This document shows positions 1-11,637 of a stretch of 64,000 nt of DNA, piece by piece. A model generated the notes under the pieces. It did no database searches, was not told where the DNA came from, and saw nothing but the letters and a program-made list of their open reading frames with translations. The DNA comes from an uncultured Geobacteraceae bacterium (GTDB lineage: Bacteria > Desulfobacterota > Desulfuromonadia > Geobacterales > Pseudopelobacteraceae), in assembly GCA_903862245.1 (NCBI GenBank), contig CAIOXL010000016.1, positions 1 through 64,000 of the forward strand, in the 5' to 3' direction. Made by a program: the position numbers and the translations under genes. Each line of letters begins with the position of its first letter. Position 1 is the first letter of the stretch.

Positions 1-187
1 AACAGGGGAAATGTACCACAAAACAAGCAGCGAATCAAGGAAAAAATCACATATAACTAAATAATATTAGATACTTATGTTAACTTTGACCTTTGTGCGA
101 GGGCATCATGTTTTACTCTTATAAAAAATAAACCGTTTTATTGCAACTTTTTTTTCGAAGAAACGGAAATAAATTTAAATCTATTTT

Positions 188-2488
188 TCAGAGTCCTGTG
201 AAAGAATTTTTTTTGTTATCTAACAGATTTATTTTTTTCTTTTTTTTGGATTTCATCTTTTTCAGTGTTTCCCGAACCCGTTTTTCAGCTCTCAAAATCA
301 GAGTACGATGACTGCCTTCGACCAACCCCTCAAGAGGACTCCGCTGAACGTACCTGCCATCGGGTTGCATATCCCAGGAAGAGCGCTGATCAGCAAGATG
401 CGTGTCGAATATTAACCCCAACTCTTTCGCTAATTCCGGCGGCCCCACCGGGCAAAGAATTTCAACCCGGGCCTCCAGATTACGCTTCATTGCGTCGGCA
501 GAGGCGATAAAGTATTCGTCCGCACCGCCATTACGGAAATAATAAATTCGGGCATGCTCGAGGAATCTGCCAACCACGCTGACCACTCTGATATTCTCGG
601 AGAGACCTGCAATCCCCGGCCGCAGACGACAGGTATCGCGAACAACCAAATCAACCGTTACCCCTGCCATGGAAGCCCGGTATAATGCCCGCACTACATC
701 ACCATCTTCCAGTGCGTTTATCTTGAACCGAATTAATCCTTCCCCGCCAGCGCGGTGAATAATAATCTCATGTTCTATTTTGTCAAGCAATGTTTTTTTC
801 AGCATCCGTGGCGCCAGGGCGAGACGTGAATATTTACGTTTGAGCAGAAAGCCGGTCGTAAGAAAATTGAACAGTTCGGTGACATCCTCCGCGATCTCCT
901 GATCGCAGGTAAGTATCCCCACATCGGAGTACAGGCGGGCCGTATCAGCATGGTAATTGCCGGTTCCGATGTGCAGATAGCGCCGCAGTCCGTTATAATC
1001 CTGCCGCACCACCATGATGACCTTGCAGTGGGTTTTCAGACCGACAACACCGTAGGTAACGTGAACCCCCGCTTCCTCCATGCGCTCCGCCAGGCTGATA
1101 TTGGTCGCCTCGTCAAAACGGGCCTTCAGCTCGACCACTACCGCAACCTGCTTGCCGTTGTGGGCTGCCAGGATCAGGGCATCGATGATGCGGCTTTGGC
1201 GGGAGGTGCGGTAAAGGGTCATCTTGATTCCGCGCACTTTGGGATCGGTCGCCGCCTCGCGCAGAAAACGCTCGACCGAGGTGGAGAACGATTCGTACGG
1301 GTGCTGCAGTAAAATAGCGCCGGCCTCGCGGATAATATGAAAAATATTGCGCTGCGACTGCAGTTGCGGATGATCGACCGGGTGGTGCGGGGGGTCATGC
1401 AGGCGCGGAAAATCGAGCTGCGTCAATTCAAGAAGATCACGCTGGGCGAGGAGCCCGGGGACTTCAAACACATCCGTCGCCTCATCCAGTTCCAGCTCTG
1501 CGGCCAGCCGGCCACGATGTACCGGGTCCATGCCGCTGCCGATCTCCAGCCGCACGATCGGGGCAAACTTCCGCTCCTTCAGCTCCGATTCGATCATCTC
1601 CATCAGGTCGTCGGCTTCTTCTTCATCCTTTTCCGTATTGGCGTTCCTCGTCACCCGGAACAGCTCACATGACACCACCTCCATGCCGGGAAAGAGCATA
1701 TCCAGGTTGTTCATCATGACCTCTTCCAGACGAATGAAATGTTCCCCCTTGCCGATTCTGATAAAGCGGGGGGTTCCGGCGTTGACCGGCACCTTGATCC
1801 GCACCAGCGAACTCTGCCGCCCCCTTGCGTAGCGCAGCGACACCAGAAGATTAAGGGACAGGTTTGAAATAAAGGGAAACGGGTGGGCGGGATCGATTGA
1901 TTGTGGTGTCAGGAGCGGAAAGATATTCGAATAATAAAACTCCCTCAGCAGCTTCTTTTCCTTTGGGGTCAACTCGTCGTAGCACTCGATCAGGATATTT
2001 TTTTCTTCCAGCAGGGCGCGTATTGCAGCGAAAGCCTGCTCCTTGCAAGCTTCCATATCCCGCACTTCAGCATAACATTCTGTCACCTGCTGCCGCGCGG
2101 TGCGACCATCAAGCGACAATTCCCGCATACCTGCCCCGATCTGCTGCTTCAAACCGCCGATTCGCTTCATGAAAAATTCATCCAGATTGCCGCTGACGAT
2201 GGCAATGAATTTGAGCCGTTCCAGCAGCGGCGTGCGCTCATCCTCGGCTTCATGCAGCACGCGGCGATTGAACGACAGCCAGGTCAATTCCCGGTTCAAA
2301 AACCATTGGCTGTCGTACAGATCAAACTCCGGGGGGACAGACAGCGGCACCGGAAGCGGCACGACGCACTCCGCCGCCTTCACGGTTTTCTCTTTTTTCA
2401 GCTTGGGCGGCTTCGGGACAACAGCATTTTCCGCTCCGCGTTTTATTTTTTTTGGTGCCTGTTTCTTGCCGGACTGGTTCACTTTCAC
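188..2488 (-). CDS. ppk1: Polyphosphate kinase 1
   Basis: 766 aa ORF; PPK1 core (FLNRELTWLSFNRRVLHEAEDERTPLLERLKFIAIVSGNLDEFFMKR; HCKVIMVVR; LHIGTGNYH). Confidence 0.96.
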   Translation of the reverse strand: MKVNQSGKKQAPKKIKRGAENAVVPKPPKLKKEKTVKAAECVVPLPVPLSVPPEFDLYDSQWFLNRELTWLSFNRRVLHEAEDERTPLLERLKFIAIVSGNLDEFFMKRIGGLKQQIGAGMRELSLDGRTARQQVTECYAEVRDMEACKEQAFAAIRALLEEKNILIECYDELTPKEKKLLREFYYSNIFPLLTPQSIDPAHPFPFISNLSLNLLVSLRYARGRQSSLVRIKVPVNAGTPRFIRIGKGEHFIRLEEVMMNNLDMLFPGMEVVSCELFRVTRNANTEKDEEEADDLMEMIESELKERKFAPIVRLEIGSGMDPVHRGRLAAELELDEATDVFEVPGLLAQRDLLELTQLDFPRLHDPPHHPVDHPQLQSQRNIFHIIREAGAILLQHPYESFSTSVERFLREAATDPKVRGIKMTLYRTSRQSRIIDALILAAHNGKQVAVVVELKARFDEATNISLAERMEEAGVHVTYGVVGLKTHCKVIMVVRQDYNGLRRYLHIGTGNYHADTARLYSDVGILTCDQEIAEDVTELFNFLTTGFLLKRKYSRLALAPRMLKKTLLDKIEHEIIIHRAGGEGLIRFKINALEDGDVVRALYRASMAGVTVDLVVRDTCRLRPGIAGLSENIRVVSVVGRFLEHARIYYFRNGGADEYFIASADAMKRNLEARVEILCPVGPPELAKELGLIFDTHLADQRSSWDMQPDGRYVQRSPLEGLVEGSHRTLILRAEKRVRETLKKMKSKKKKKINLLDNKKNSFTGL

Positions 2489-2645
2489 ACGCCCTCCTGA
2501 AATTCAGAACACATTAACGAATGAGCCGGATTGTATCGTATCCATCTGATTTTGCAACTTGTTTGATCGCCGGTGCGGACGTATTTTCGACCAGCGCTGC
2601 ATCACGGTTTGCATCCCCACCTGCAACCATGCTACACCATACGGC

Positions 2646-4652
2646 ATGAAACGACTCAACCCGCCACAGCATCGCGCTGTCAAAACCATTGAAGGGGCCC
2701 TGCTGATCCTTGCCGGCGCGGGCTCCGGCAAAACCCAGGTGATTACCACCCGAATTGTTCACCTCCTGAAAGAGCAGCGGGTTCCGGCTGAAAACATCCT
2801 GGCGGTAACGTTTACCAACAAGGCCGCCCGGGAAATGAACGAACGGGTGGGCGGCATGGCCGGCGCTCTGGCCAAAGGCATCGTCATTTCCACCTTCCAT
2901 TCACTCGGCGTCCGTATTCTGCGGCGTGACATCCGGGCGCTCGGTTTTAAGCCCAACTTTTCCATCTACTCCACCTCCGATCAGGCCGGGGTCATCCGCC
3001 AGGCCGTTCGCGAACGGGACATCGACCCGAAGAAGATCGATCCGGACCGGATTCTCTGGAAGATCTCCGCCCTGAAAAACCGCCTGATCGGTCCGAAAGA
3101 GTTTACCCCGGACCGGCATGACCCGCTGGAGATTGCCACCGCCGCCGTCTACCCCCGCTATCAGGAACTGCTGAAGGGATTTAACGCCATCGACTTCGAC
3201 GACATCATCATGCTCGCCGTGCGGCTGCTGCAGACCACCCCGGCTATTCTTGGACACTGGCAGGAGTGCTTTCGCTACATCATGGTGGATGAGTATCAGG
3301 ACACCAACGCATCGCAATACCTGTTGATTTCGCTGCTGGCACAAAAACATGGCAACATCTGCGTCGTCGGCGACGACGACCAGTCGATCTACGGCTGGCG
3401 CGGCGCCGAAGTGCAGAACATCCTCAATTTTGCCCAGGATCATCCCGGCTGCGTAACCATCAAACTGGAGCAGAACTACCGTTCCACCGGAGCCATCCTT
3501 GATGCCGCCAACAGTGTCATAAAGAATAATCAGCTGCGGACGGACAAGGCGCTCTGGACAGCCGGCGGCAAGGGGCGGGAAATTGATCTGATTGTGGCGG
3601 AGAGCGAAGAGGACGAAGCGAACCGGGTCGTGGAGCAGATCATGCTGGAGCAGTACCGCGAAAAACTGCGCTGGTCCGATCTGGCCATCCTGTATCGTTC
3701 CAACGCCCAGAGCCGGGCCTTTGAGGAAAAACTGCGACTGGAGCGGATCCCCTACGTAGTGATCGGGGGGCAGCAGTTTTATGAACGGAAAGAGGTCAAG
3801 AATGCCATCGCCTACCTCAAGGTCATCGACAACCCCAGCGACGAGGCGTCACTGCTCCGCATCATCAACTTTCCCCGTCGGGGAATCGGCGACACGACAC
3901 TGATAAAGCTGAACCAGTGGTCCATGGACCATAACGTGCCGCTGTTTCAAACCATGGAGCGGGCGGGAGAAATCGGGGAAATATCCGCATCGTGCCGGAA
4001 GACGGTACTGGGGTTTCACGCCATGATGAAGGAGGTCATGGCCGGTTTCACCAACCACAACATGGGGTCGCAGGTCAATACCCTGTTCAACCGGCTGCGT
4101 ATCGAAGACGAGCTGTACCGGACCCTCAACGATGCCCCCCAGGCGCGCAAGCGGATTGAAAATATCGAGCAGGTAGTCAACTCGCTCGCCGCCTATGAAG
4201 CTCAAAATCCGCGAGGGACGCTGTCGGCATTCCTTGAACGGATTTCGCTCATGGATGAGGACAAGCCGGCCGAGGACGGCACAGAGCATGGCACCAACGC
4301 CGTCACCCTGATGTCGCTGCATTCAAGCAAGGGGCTTGAATTCAGCCACGTCTGGCTGGTCGGGATGGAGGAAAACCTGCTGCCGCACAAACGCTCCATT
4401 GAAGAGGACCCGACCGTGGCCGAAGAGCGCCGCCTCTGCTATGTCGGCATCACCCGGGCCAGAAAACATCTCACCATCTCCCGCTGCCTGACCCGCCGCA
4501 AATACGGCGCGGTGGAAGGGCGCATGCCGAGCCGTTTTCTGGCCGAGATTCCGGAGCACCTGTTGAATGGTGTTGCGACCGGTGGAGGAGACAATAGCGC
4601 AGAGCCGGAAGATCTGGCCGCAGATTTTTTTGCACGGATGCTGGCGGAGTAG
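2646..4652 (+). CDS. UvrD/Rep/PcrA-type ATP-dependent DNA helicase
   Basis: ORF 2559..4652; likely start at 2646 (MKRLNPPQHRAVKTIEGALLILAGAGSGKTQ). SF1 motifs GAGSGKT, DEYQDTN, GDDDQSIYGWRGA, NYRS, TLMSLHSSKGLEF. Confidence 0.93.
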   Translation: MKRLNPPQHRAVKTIEGALLILAGAGSGKTQVITTRIVHLLKEQRVPAENILAVTFTNKAAREMNERVGGMAGALAKGIVISTFHSLGVRILRRDIRALGFKPNFSIYSTSDQAGVIRQAVRERDIDPKKIDPDRILWKISALKNRLIGPKEFTPDRHDPLEIATAAVYPRYQELLKGFNAIDFDDIIMLAVRLLQTTPAILGHWQECFRYIMVDEYQDTNASQYLLISLLAQKHGNICVVGDDDQSIYGWRGAEVQNILNFAQDHPGCVTIKLEQNYRSTGAILDAANSVIKNNQLRTDKALWTAGGKGREIDLIVAESEEDEANRVVEQIMLEQYREKLRWSDLAILYRSNAQSRAFEEKLRLERIPYVVIGGQQFYERKEVKNAIAYLKVIDNPSDEASLLRIINFPRRGIGDTTLIKLNQWSMDHNVPLFQTMERAGEIGEISASCRKTVLGFHAMMKEVMAGFTNHNMGSQVNTLFNRLRIEDELYRTLNDAPQARKRIENIEQVVNSLAAYEAQNPRGTLSAFLERISLMDEDKPAEDGTEHGTNAVTLMSLHSSKGLEFSHVWLVGMEENLLPHKRSIEEDPTVAEERRLCYVGITRARKHLTISRCLTRRKYGAVEGRMPSRFLAEIPEHLLNGVATGGGDNSAEPEDLAADFFARMLAE

Positions 4653-4694
4653 GGTTCGACTTCTGCTGTCTTGTTTTCCGTATCCCGGCCCGGT

Positions 4695-6551
4695 TCATTC
4701 GGACTTTTTCCCGCCGATAATTTCGTCCACCCGCACCCCGTCCAATGTTTCTTCCACCTGCAGCGCCTCGGCAAGCAGATCAAGTGTGGCACGGTTGGCG
4801 CGGAGCAACTCGTCGGCCTGCTGCTCCGCCGTGCTGATAAACGAGGCTATTTCCTGGTCGATGCGCCACGCCATTTCCTCGGAGAAGGTTTTCTCCTCGG
4901 CGAGCTTCATCCCCAGAAACGGGTGTTCCTCCCCCCGGCTGAAGGTTACGGCCCCTATTTTTTCGCTCATCCCCCACTGGCAGACCATCTTCTCCGCCAG
5001 GTCGGTAACAACTTTCAGATCGCTCTGGGCGCCGGTGGACACCTCGCCGAACACCAGCCGCTCCGCTACCCGCCCCCCCATGGTCACCGTCAGCCGCTTC
5101 TCCAGATAGCTCTGGGGATAATGGTGACGATCGTCCTCCGGGAGCTGCTGGGTCACTCCCAGCGCCATGCCATGGGGAATGATCGTCACCTTGTGGATCG
5201 GGTCGGTGCCGGGGAGCAGTCTGGCCACCAGGGCGTGTCCCGCCTCATGGTACGCGGTGATCCGCTTCTCTCCGGGCGAAATGAACATCTTCCGCTCCCC
5301 CCCCATCAGAATTTTGTCCTTGGCCTTCTCCAGATGCACCATAGTAACCTGGGCAGCATCCTCCCGCGAAGCGAGGATGGCCGCCTCATTCACCAGGTTT
5401 TCCAGATCAGCGCCGGTCATTCCCGGCGTACCCCGGGCAACGACCCCCAGATCGATCCCCGCTGCCATGACGATCTTGCGCACATGGACCTGGAGGATTT
5501 TTTCGCGGTCGCGCCAGTCGGGGCGCTCGATCACCACATGCCGGTCGAAGCGCCCGGGACGGAGCAACGCCGGATCGAGCACGTCGGGACGGTTCGTGGC
5601 GGCCAGAACGATGACTTCTTCGTGCTGGTCAAAACCGTCCATCTCCGACAGCAGCTGATTCAATGTCTGTTCCCGCTCATCATGTCCACCGCCAAAGCCC
5701 GCCCCGCGGCTGCGTCCCACCGCATCCAGTTCGTCGATAAAGATGATGCTGGGAGCGGCCTTCTTGGCGTTGGCAAACAGGTCGCGCACCCGGCTGGCAC
5801 CGACCCCGACGAACATCTCGATGAACTGTGACGCGGAGATACTGAAAAAATTCACCCCCGCCTCTCCCGCCACCGCCCGGGCCAGGAGGGTTTTGCCGGT
5901 CCCGGGTGGGCCAACCAGCAGCACCCCCTTTGGCACCTTGCCGCCGATCCGCTCAAACTGCTTCGGCTTGCGCAGGTAGTCAACGATCTCCTTCAGCTCC
6001 TGCTTGCTGCTTTCCATGCCGGCCACGTCATCGAACGTCACGGAGATCTTCTTCAGGGGCATATAGGTTTTTGCCCCCGATTTGGCAAAACCGCCCAGCA
6101 TCCCGCCCGCGCCCTGATTCCGCATGGAACGCAGTCCGACAACCCAGATGGCGATGATGATCAGCCAGGGTGCAAGACTGATCAGCGCAGTGATAAAGAG
6201 AGACGACTCCATGGATGTGGCCGTTACCTCGACAGTGTGTGCCGTCAGGTCCGGCATCAGGGTCTGATCGGCAATGGGTGGCAGGACGGTGTTGAACGCG
6301 CTGACCTCCCGCACGACGGTTTTCCCCTGGACCTGTTCACTCACCTTGACCTTCGCCCGAAACTCACCTCTGACAGTGGTTCCCTTGATACTGATTTTTT
6401 TGACGTTGTCAGCCGCTATTTCGCAGCGGAAACGGCTGTAGCTGATCTCCGCACTCTGGGGTCCTCGCTGGGTAAGGTAGGCAAAATACCCGTTGAATAC
6501 GATGATGGCCAGCATGATGACAAGTAACTTTTTCCAGAAAGGTTGGGACAT
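4695..6551 (-). CDS. ftsH: FtsH-family AAA+ membrane zinc metalloprotease (first of two in window)
   Basis: ORF 4695..6803; probable start [23 protein letters not shown] at 6551. Walker [12 protein letters not shown] region, HEAGH zinc motif, two N-terminal TM segments. Confidence 0.93.
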   Translation of the reverse strand: MSQPFWKKLLVIMLAIIVFNGYFAYLTQRGPQSAEISYSRFRCEIAADNVKKISIKGTTVRGEFRAKVKVSEQVQGKTVVREVSAFNTVLPPIADQTLMPDLTAHTVEVTATSMESSLFITALISLAPWLIIIAIWVVGLRSMRNQGAGGMLGGFAKSGAKTYMPLKKISVTFDDVAGMESSKQELKEIVDYLRKPKQFERIGGKVPKGVLLVGPPGTGKTLLARAVAGEAGVNFFSISASQFIEMFVGVGASRVRDLFANAKKAAPSIIFIDELDAVGRSRGAGFGGGHDEREQTLNQLLSEMDGFDQHEEVIVLAATNRPDVLDPALLRPGRFDRHVVIERPDWRDREKILQVHVRKIVMAAGIDLGVVARGTPGMTGADLENLVNEAAILASREDAAQVTMVHLEKAKDKILMGGERKMFISPGEKRITAYHEAGHALVARLLPGTDPIHKVTIIPHGMALGVTQQLPEDDRHHYPQSYLEKRLTVTMGGRVAERLVFGEVSTGAQSDLKVVTDLAEKMVCQWGMSEKIGAVTFSRGEEHPFLGMKLAEEKTFSEEMAWRIDQEIASFISTAEQQADELLRANRATLDLLAEALQVEETLDGVRVDEIIGGKKSE

Positions 6552-6718
6552 GGGAGCAGCCTCGCGCAAAATATGTTTGGTTACTGTAGTTATACCGCCA
6601 TACAGAAATATGGCAAGGTGCGGCAGGAGATTGATATTACTCGGGTTGAAAACTGTGGTAGCATGCCGCATTATCCGTGGCGAAATTTCATAAAAACCGC
6701 ATTCATCTGGAGACCCGC

Positions 6719-8821
6719 ATGGCCTCACCGAAAGATACCGCCGCGTACGTCGCAAGCCTGATGGCACTGGACAAAGCAACCCTGCCGGCTGACGGCGGCA
6801 CACGCTTTAACCGCCTCATTTTCGCCCGCAGCCCCTACCTGCTGCAGCATGCCGAAAATCCGGTCCAGTGGTACGAATGGGGAGCAGCCGCGTTCGACGC
6901 CGCCCGCAGAGAGAACCTGCCGATCCTGCTTTCCATCGGTTACGCCACCTGCCACTGGTGTCATGTCATGGCCCATGAATCGTTTGAGGATGATGAGGTT
7001 GCCGCCCTGCTGAACCGCCATTACATCTGCATCAAGGTCGACCGGGAGGAGCGCCCCGACATCGACGATTTTTATATGGCCGTAGCCCAGACGCTGACCG
7101 GAAGTGGCGGCTGGCCGCTGAACATCTTCATGACCCCGGACAAACAACCGTTCATGGCCATAACCTACCTCCCCAAACGGGGACGGAACGGCATGAGCGG
7201 CCTGATGGAACTGCTGGCCAATATCGCCACACTCTGGCGGCAGCGACCGGACATGATTGAAAAGAACTGCCGCGGGATCATGGAAGCTCTGACGGATGCC
7301 CGGCAGCGGCGGGAGGATGCAGGTTCCCCGGATGTGACCGCCGCTTCAGGGAAGGCTCTGGCGCAGCTGCAGAAAATTCATGACCGGGAGAATGGCGGGT
7401 TTGGCACCGCTCCGAAATTTCCGATGCCGATTTACCTGAGCTGGCTGATTGGCCAGGGGGGTGATGACCGCCCGGAGGTGACGGAGATGGCACTCCGGAC
7501 CCTGCGGAAGATGCGGGGGGGCGGTATCTGGGACCACCTTGGCGGAGGGCTGCACCGCTATTCCGTTGACAGCAGCTGGCTGGCGCCGCATTTCGAGAAG
7601 ATGCTGTACGACCAGGCCATGCTGGCCCGGGTGGCAATCGAGGCGTATCTAATATCCGGGGATCGTTTTTTCCGCACCATGACGGAGGAGATTTTCGCCT
7701 TTGCCGAGCGGGAGCTGCAAACGGCCGGCGGCGCTTATTGCTCTGCGCTGGATGCCGATTCAGAGGGAATTGAGGGGAAATTCTACCTGTGGGACAAGAG
7801 TGAAATTGACGACTGTCTTGGCCCGGACTCTGCTCTGTTCTGTCGCTTCCACGGGGTGACCGGCCGGGGCAATTTCGAGGGGCACACCATCCTTGTCGCT
7901 CCGACCTTGCTGGCCGGATTCTGCCGCCGCGAGCGGGTTGACCACATCAGTACCGGAGAGTTGCTGGAGCGGTGCCGCGCAAAACTTCTGGAGCGGAGGG
8001 AAGAGCGCATCCGCCCGCTCAGGGATGACAAAATTATCACCTCCTGGAACGGACTGATGATCGGGGCGCTCGCCACCGCAGGAATTGTCTGCGGCGAGCA
8101 GGAGTACATTACCAGCGCCGCCCGTGCGGCGCACTTCATCCTCGGCGCTCTCCGCCGTGCCGATGGCAGGCTGCTGCGCAGTTATCTGAACGGAGCATCG
8201 GACGTACCGGCTTTTCTGGAGGATTACGCGTTCCTGACCGGCGGACTGCTGGACCTGTATGAGGCGACCCTAGACGAAAAGTGGCTGAATGAAGCACGGC
8301 AGTTGGCAGATGAAATGCTGCGCCTGTTCCGTGATCCGGACTCCGGCGAGTTCACCCTGACCGGCCACGATGCGGAGCAGATGCCGGCCCGGGTGTCGTC
8401 CGACCACGACGGTGTAACGCCGTCGGCCCTCGGCCGCACCGCCCATGTACTCTACCGCCTGGCATGGATTGACGACCGGCCGGAACTGCGTGAATCGGCG
8501 CGCAGGGCGCTGGATGGCATCATGGGTGACATTCAGGACAACCCTCTGGGGCAGTTGGGCGCCCTGCAAACTCTCACGCTGCTGGAAACGGAGCCGACCA
8601 TCGCCACGTTCGCCGGAGCCACCCATACGGCTGAAGCATTCATCCTTAACGCAGCCCTGCGCAGTCATACCATCAACGCTCTGATCGTCCGGTGTGAAAA
8701 ACAGGGCGCTCCTCTCTCTGTTACCCTCTGCCTGCCCGGCACCTGTTACCCGGCAGTTTCCACCCCCGGTGAACTTGAGCGACTGTTCCGACAGAATGGC
8801 GGAGTGGCCGGGGCAAGGTGA
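6719..8821 (+). CDS. Thioredoxin-fold DUF255 / YyaL (SSP411-like) protein
   Basis: ORF 6677..8821; [25 protein letters not shown] and [16 protein letters not shown] are typical of the family. Start at 6677 or 6719. Confidence 0.9.
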   Translation: MASPKDTAAYVASLMALDKATLPADGGTRFNRLIFARSPYLLQHAENPVQWYEWGAAAFDAARRENLPILLSIGYATCHWCHVMAHESFEDDEVAALLNRHYICIKVDREERPDIDDFYMAVAQTLTGSGGWPLNIFMTPDKQPFMAITYLPKRGRNGMSGLMELLANIATLWRQRPDMIEKNCRGIMEALTDARQRREDAGSPDVTAASGKALAQLQKIHDRENGGFGTAPKFPMPIYLSWLIGQGGDDRPEVTEMALRTLRKMRGGGIWDHLGGGLHRYSVDSSWLAPHFEKMLYDQAMLARVAIEAYLISGDRFFRTMTEEIFAFAERELQTAGGAYCSALDADSEGIEGKFYLWDKSEIDDCLGPDSALFCRFHGVTGRGNFEGHTILVAPTLLAGFCRRERVDHISTGELLERCRAKLLERREERIRPLRDDKIITSWNGLMIGALATAGIVCGEQEYITSAARAAHFILGALRRADGRLLRSYLNGASDVPAFLEDYAFLTGGLLDLYEATLDEKWLNEARQLADEMLRLFRDPDSGEFTLTGHDAEQMPARVSSDHDGVTPSALGRTAHVLYRLAWIDDRPELRESARRALDGIMGDIQDNPLGQLGALQTLTLLETEPTIATFAGATHTAEAFILNAALRSHTINALIVRCEKQGAPLSVTLCLPGTCYPAVSTPGELERLFRQNGGVAGAR

Positions 8822-8921
8822 CGGGAGCGGTATCCCATGGAATTGTGGTTTGCCAGCGGCTCATCCGTTATGCTATAGCATCAGGTATTCATTCACCCCA
8901 TCATCAGGAGCTCACAAACCT

Positions 8922-9242
8922 ATGCTGACCGGAAAACAGAAACGCCACCTGCGGGCCCTTGGACATAAACTGAAGCCGCTCATCCAGATCGGCAAAAAAG
9001 AGATTGAAGAAGCTCTGGTTGCTGAAACAAATATGTCCCTTGACCATCACGAACTGATCAAGGTGAAACTCCTTGAAAGCTGCATGCTGGACAAACATGA
9101 AGCATCAGAAACCCTGGCCGAAGCCTGTCAGGCCGATGTTGCCCAGATTCTGGGCAAAACATTCCTCCTCTACCGCGCGGCAACACCACCCGTAATTGTT
9201 CTCCCCAAGGCGGATGCTCCGGTGAAATCAAATCCGGCATGA
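8922..9242 (+). CDS. yhbY: YhbY/CRS1 (CRM-domain) ribosome-associated RNA-binding protein
   Basis: MLTGKQKRHLRALGHKLKPLIQIGKKEIEEALVAETNMSLDHHELIKVKLL from internal start at 8922. Confidence 0.9.
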   Translation: MLTGKQKRHLRALGHKLKPLIQIGKKEIEEALVAETNMSLDHHELIKVKLLESCMLDKHEASETLAEACQADVAQILGKTFLLYRAATPPVIVLPKADAPVKSNPA

Positions 9243-9901
9243 CCATCCGGGCCGTTTTTTTTGACCTTGACGGCACTCTGGTGGATTCTCTGCCGGACCT
9301 GACCGATGCGGTCAATCATATCAGGAGCCTCTTTTTCCTACCGCCGCTGACAGAATCGGAGGTGCGCCTGAAAGTCGGCAAGGGGGCACGGCATCTGGTG
9401 CAGCAGGCGCTTCCCGACGCGGCAGGCACCGATATTGACCGCGCGCTCACCCTGTTTCTGGACTTCAACAGGGAGCATATCGCCGACAAGAGCCGGCTGT
9501 ATCCCGGCATTTTGGAAGTACTGCAAGAGCTTGCCGCCCGCGACATCAAGATGGCGGTGATCACCAACAAGAATGAAGAACTGAGCAGGCTTTTGCTGCA
9601 GACCCTCGGGGTTTCCCCGTTTTTTGCCGGCATCGCCGGTGGAGACACCTTCCTCGAGAGAAAGCCGTCCCCCCTCCCCTTGCTGTACAGCGCGGCAAAC
9701 CTGGGTGTGGCTCCGGCGGAGTGCCTCATGGTCGGCGACAGCATCAACGACATTCAAGCAGCACGGCAGGCCGGCATAACCTCAATCGGCTGTACCTGGG
9801 GGTATGGCAGTATGGAGGAAGTGAGCGACGCTGACAGCTTTGCCGGGACGCCTTTGGCATTACTCGCGTCACTTGCTGCCGCTTCAGGAAGCGGACCGTG
9901 A
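9239..9901 (+). CDS. gph: HAD-family phosphoglycolate phosphatase
   Basis: AVFFDLDGTLVDSLPDL, ITNKNEE, KPSPLPLL, MVGDSINDIQAARQAG. Confidence 0.9.
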   Translation: MTIRAVFFDLDGTLVDSLPDLTDAVNHIRSLFFLPPLTESEVRLKVGKGARHLVQQALPDAAGTDIDRALTLFLDFNREHIADKSRLYPGILEVLQELAARDIKMAVITNKNEELSRLLLQTLGVSPFFAGIAGGDTFLERKPSPLPLLYSAANLGVAPAECLMVGDSINDIQAARQAGITSIGCTWGYGSMEEVSDADSFAGTPLALLASLAAASGSGP

Positions 9902-11637
9902 ACGGATGGACCGGCATCATACTCAGGGTTGACCTGACAACCGGAACGTCTACGCGTGAAGAACTCCCCCCCGCCATCCTGGAAGAGTATCTCGGCGGAC
10001 GCGGGCTGGGTGTCCGCCTGATGCGTGATGCCTTTCAGCTCGATCCGTTCGATCCCCTCATGCCGCTGATCTTCGCCGGCGGCCCGCTCTGCGGCACACC
10101 GGCACCGACGTCCGCCCGCCTTTCCGTTGTGTCCCGTTCGCCGTTGACCGGTACGATTTACGACTGTTCCGCCGGGGGACGTTTTGCCTGGCGGCTGAAA
10201 GCGGCCGGCGTGGATGCACTTTTCATTACCGGGAAAAGTCCCCGGCCGGTCGTTCTGGCCATTACTCCCGACCGTGTGGAACTGGTGGAAGCGGGTCCGC
10301 TCTGGGGGGGGGACATCCCGGCGACGGTGGCGGCACTGAAGGAACGTGGGAGCGTAGCCGCCATCGGCCCGGCCGGAGAAAACGGCGTCCTGTTTGCAAA
10401 CATCATGATGGGCGAAGGGAATTCGGTCGGCCGCGGCGGCCTGGGCGCGGTTATGGGGAGCAAAAACCTCAAGGCGGTTACGGTACAGGGTCAGGGTACA
10501 ACCACCATCGCCGACCCGGAACTGTTTGAAACTGCCCGGCAGAGCATCATGCGGCTGTTCAAGGCGTCTCCGGTTATCTTCGGCCCCCTGGGCATCGCTG
10601 AATTCGGCACTCCGGTGCTGGTTGACCTGATGGCCCAGCGGCGCATGGCCCCGACTGAAAACTTCCGCAAAACTTTTTTTGAACATTCCGCCAATTATTC
10701 CGGGCCGACCATCAAGGATGCCTGCGGTGCCAAGAAAGACGGCTGCTACGGCTGTCCGATCCAGTGCAAGAAATCGTCAACAGCCGGCAAGGCTCTTCCG
10801 GAATATGAAACGGTTTCCCATTTCGGCGCCCTGAACAATGTGACGTCACTGCGCGCCATTATTGCGGCGAATGATCTGTGTAATGAGCTGGGCATGGACA
10901 CCATCACGGCGGCAGCCACTTTGTCGGCCTGGGGGGAGATCAAGGGGAGTTTTCCAACCGCCGGAGAGATCCCGGGGCTGCTGAAGGATCTGGCCCTGCG
11001 CCGGGGTGACGGCGCACTGCTCGCACTCGGCTCCCGCCGTCTGGCGGAAACTCTGGGGCAGCCGGGACTGTCCATGAGTGTAAAATCGCTGGAACTGCCG
11101 GCATACGACCCGCGCGGGGCATACGGCATGGCGCTGGCCTACTGCACCAGCAACCGGGGCGGCTGTCACCTGCGTGCCTACCCAATCTCTCACGAAATTC
11201 TGCGCAAACCGGTCCCGACCGACCGTTTCTCCTTTTCCGGCAAGGCACGTATTATCAGCATTGCGGAAGATACCAACGCCGCCGTCGATTCACTGGTGGC
11301 CTGCAAGTTTGCCTTCTTCGGCGCCAGCCTGGAAGAGTACGCCGAGCTGTTGACCGCGATCACCGGCAGGGCATATTCACCGCAGCGACTGAAGGAGATC
11401 GGCCGGCGGATCGTGCAGACCGAGCGCTTCTACAACTGTGCCAATGGGTTTACGCGGAGCGATGACAACCTGCCGGAACGGTTCTTCACCGAAGCGGGGA
11501 GTAGCGGCGACGGCATTGAAATTCGTCCCATCGACCGGGTGCGCTTCGAAGAGGAACTGGATAAGTACTACCGCATCCGCGGCCTGAACGGCAATGGCTG
11601 CTTTGACGACGGAGGTTTTCTGGAGAAGCAGCCGTGA
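9898..11637 (+). CDS. Aldehyde ferredoxin oxidoreductase family protein
   Basis: 579 aa; LGGRGLGVRLM, GPLCGTPAPTSARLSVVSRSPLTG, GCYGCPIQCKK Fe-S ligand motif, C-terminal DSLVACKFAFFG. Confidence 0.93.
   Translation: MNGWTGIILRVDLTTGTSTREELPPAILEEYLGGRGLGVRLMRDAFQLDPFDPLMPLIFAGGPLCGTPAPTSARLSVVSRSPLTGTIYDCSAGGRFAWRLKAAGVDALFITGKSPRPVVLAITPDRVELVEAGPLWGGDIPATVAALKERGSVAAIGPAGENGVLFANIMMGEGNSVGRGGLGAVMGSKNLKAVTVQGQGTTTIADPELFETARQSIMRLFKASPVIFGPLGIAEFGTPVLVDLMAQRRMAPTENFRKTFFEHSANYSGPTIKDACGAKKDGCYGCPIQCKKSSTAGKALPEYETVSHFGALNNVTSLRAIIAANDLCNELGMDTITAAATLSAWGEIKGSFPTAGEIPGLLKDLALRRGDGALLALGSRRLAETLGQPGLSMSVKSLELPAYDPRGAYGMALAYCTSNRGGCHLRAYPISHEILRKPVPTDRFSFSGKARIISIAEDTNAAVDSLVACKFAFFGASLEEYAELLTAITGRAYSPQRLKEIGRRIVQTERFYNCANGFTRSDDNLPERFFTEAGSSGDGIEIRPIDRVRFEEELDKYYRIRGLNGNGCFDDGGFLEKQP

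Noticed and set aside
1-187. AT-rich window start, considered for an ncRNA or operator
   Set aside because: Only the 3' flank of ppk1; no supported structure, promoter or ORF.
1901-2500. 199-aa plus-strand ORF (and others at 950-1672)
   Set aside because: Antisense to ppk1; no plausible RBS or domain.
4671-5831. 386-aa plus-strand ORF
   Set aside because: Entirely antisense to the conserved ftsH coding sequence; a GC-skew shadow ORF without recognisable motifs.
9754-10686. 310-aa minus-strand ORF
   Set aside because: Antisense to gph and the AOR gene, low-complexity composition, no family signature.
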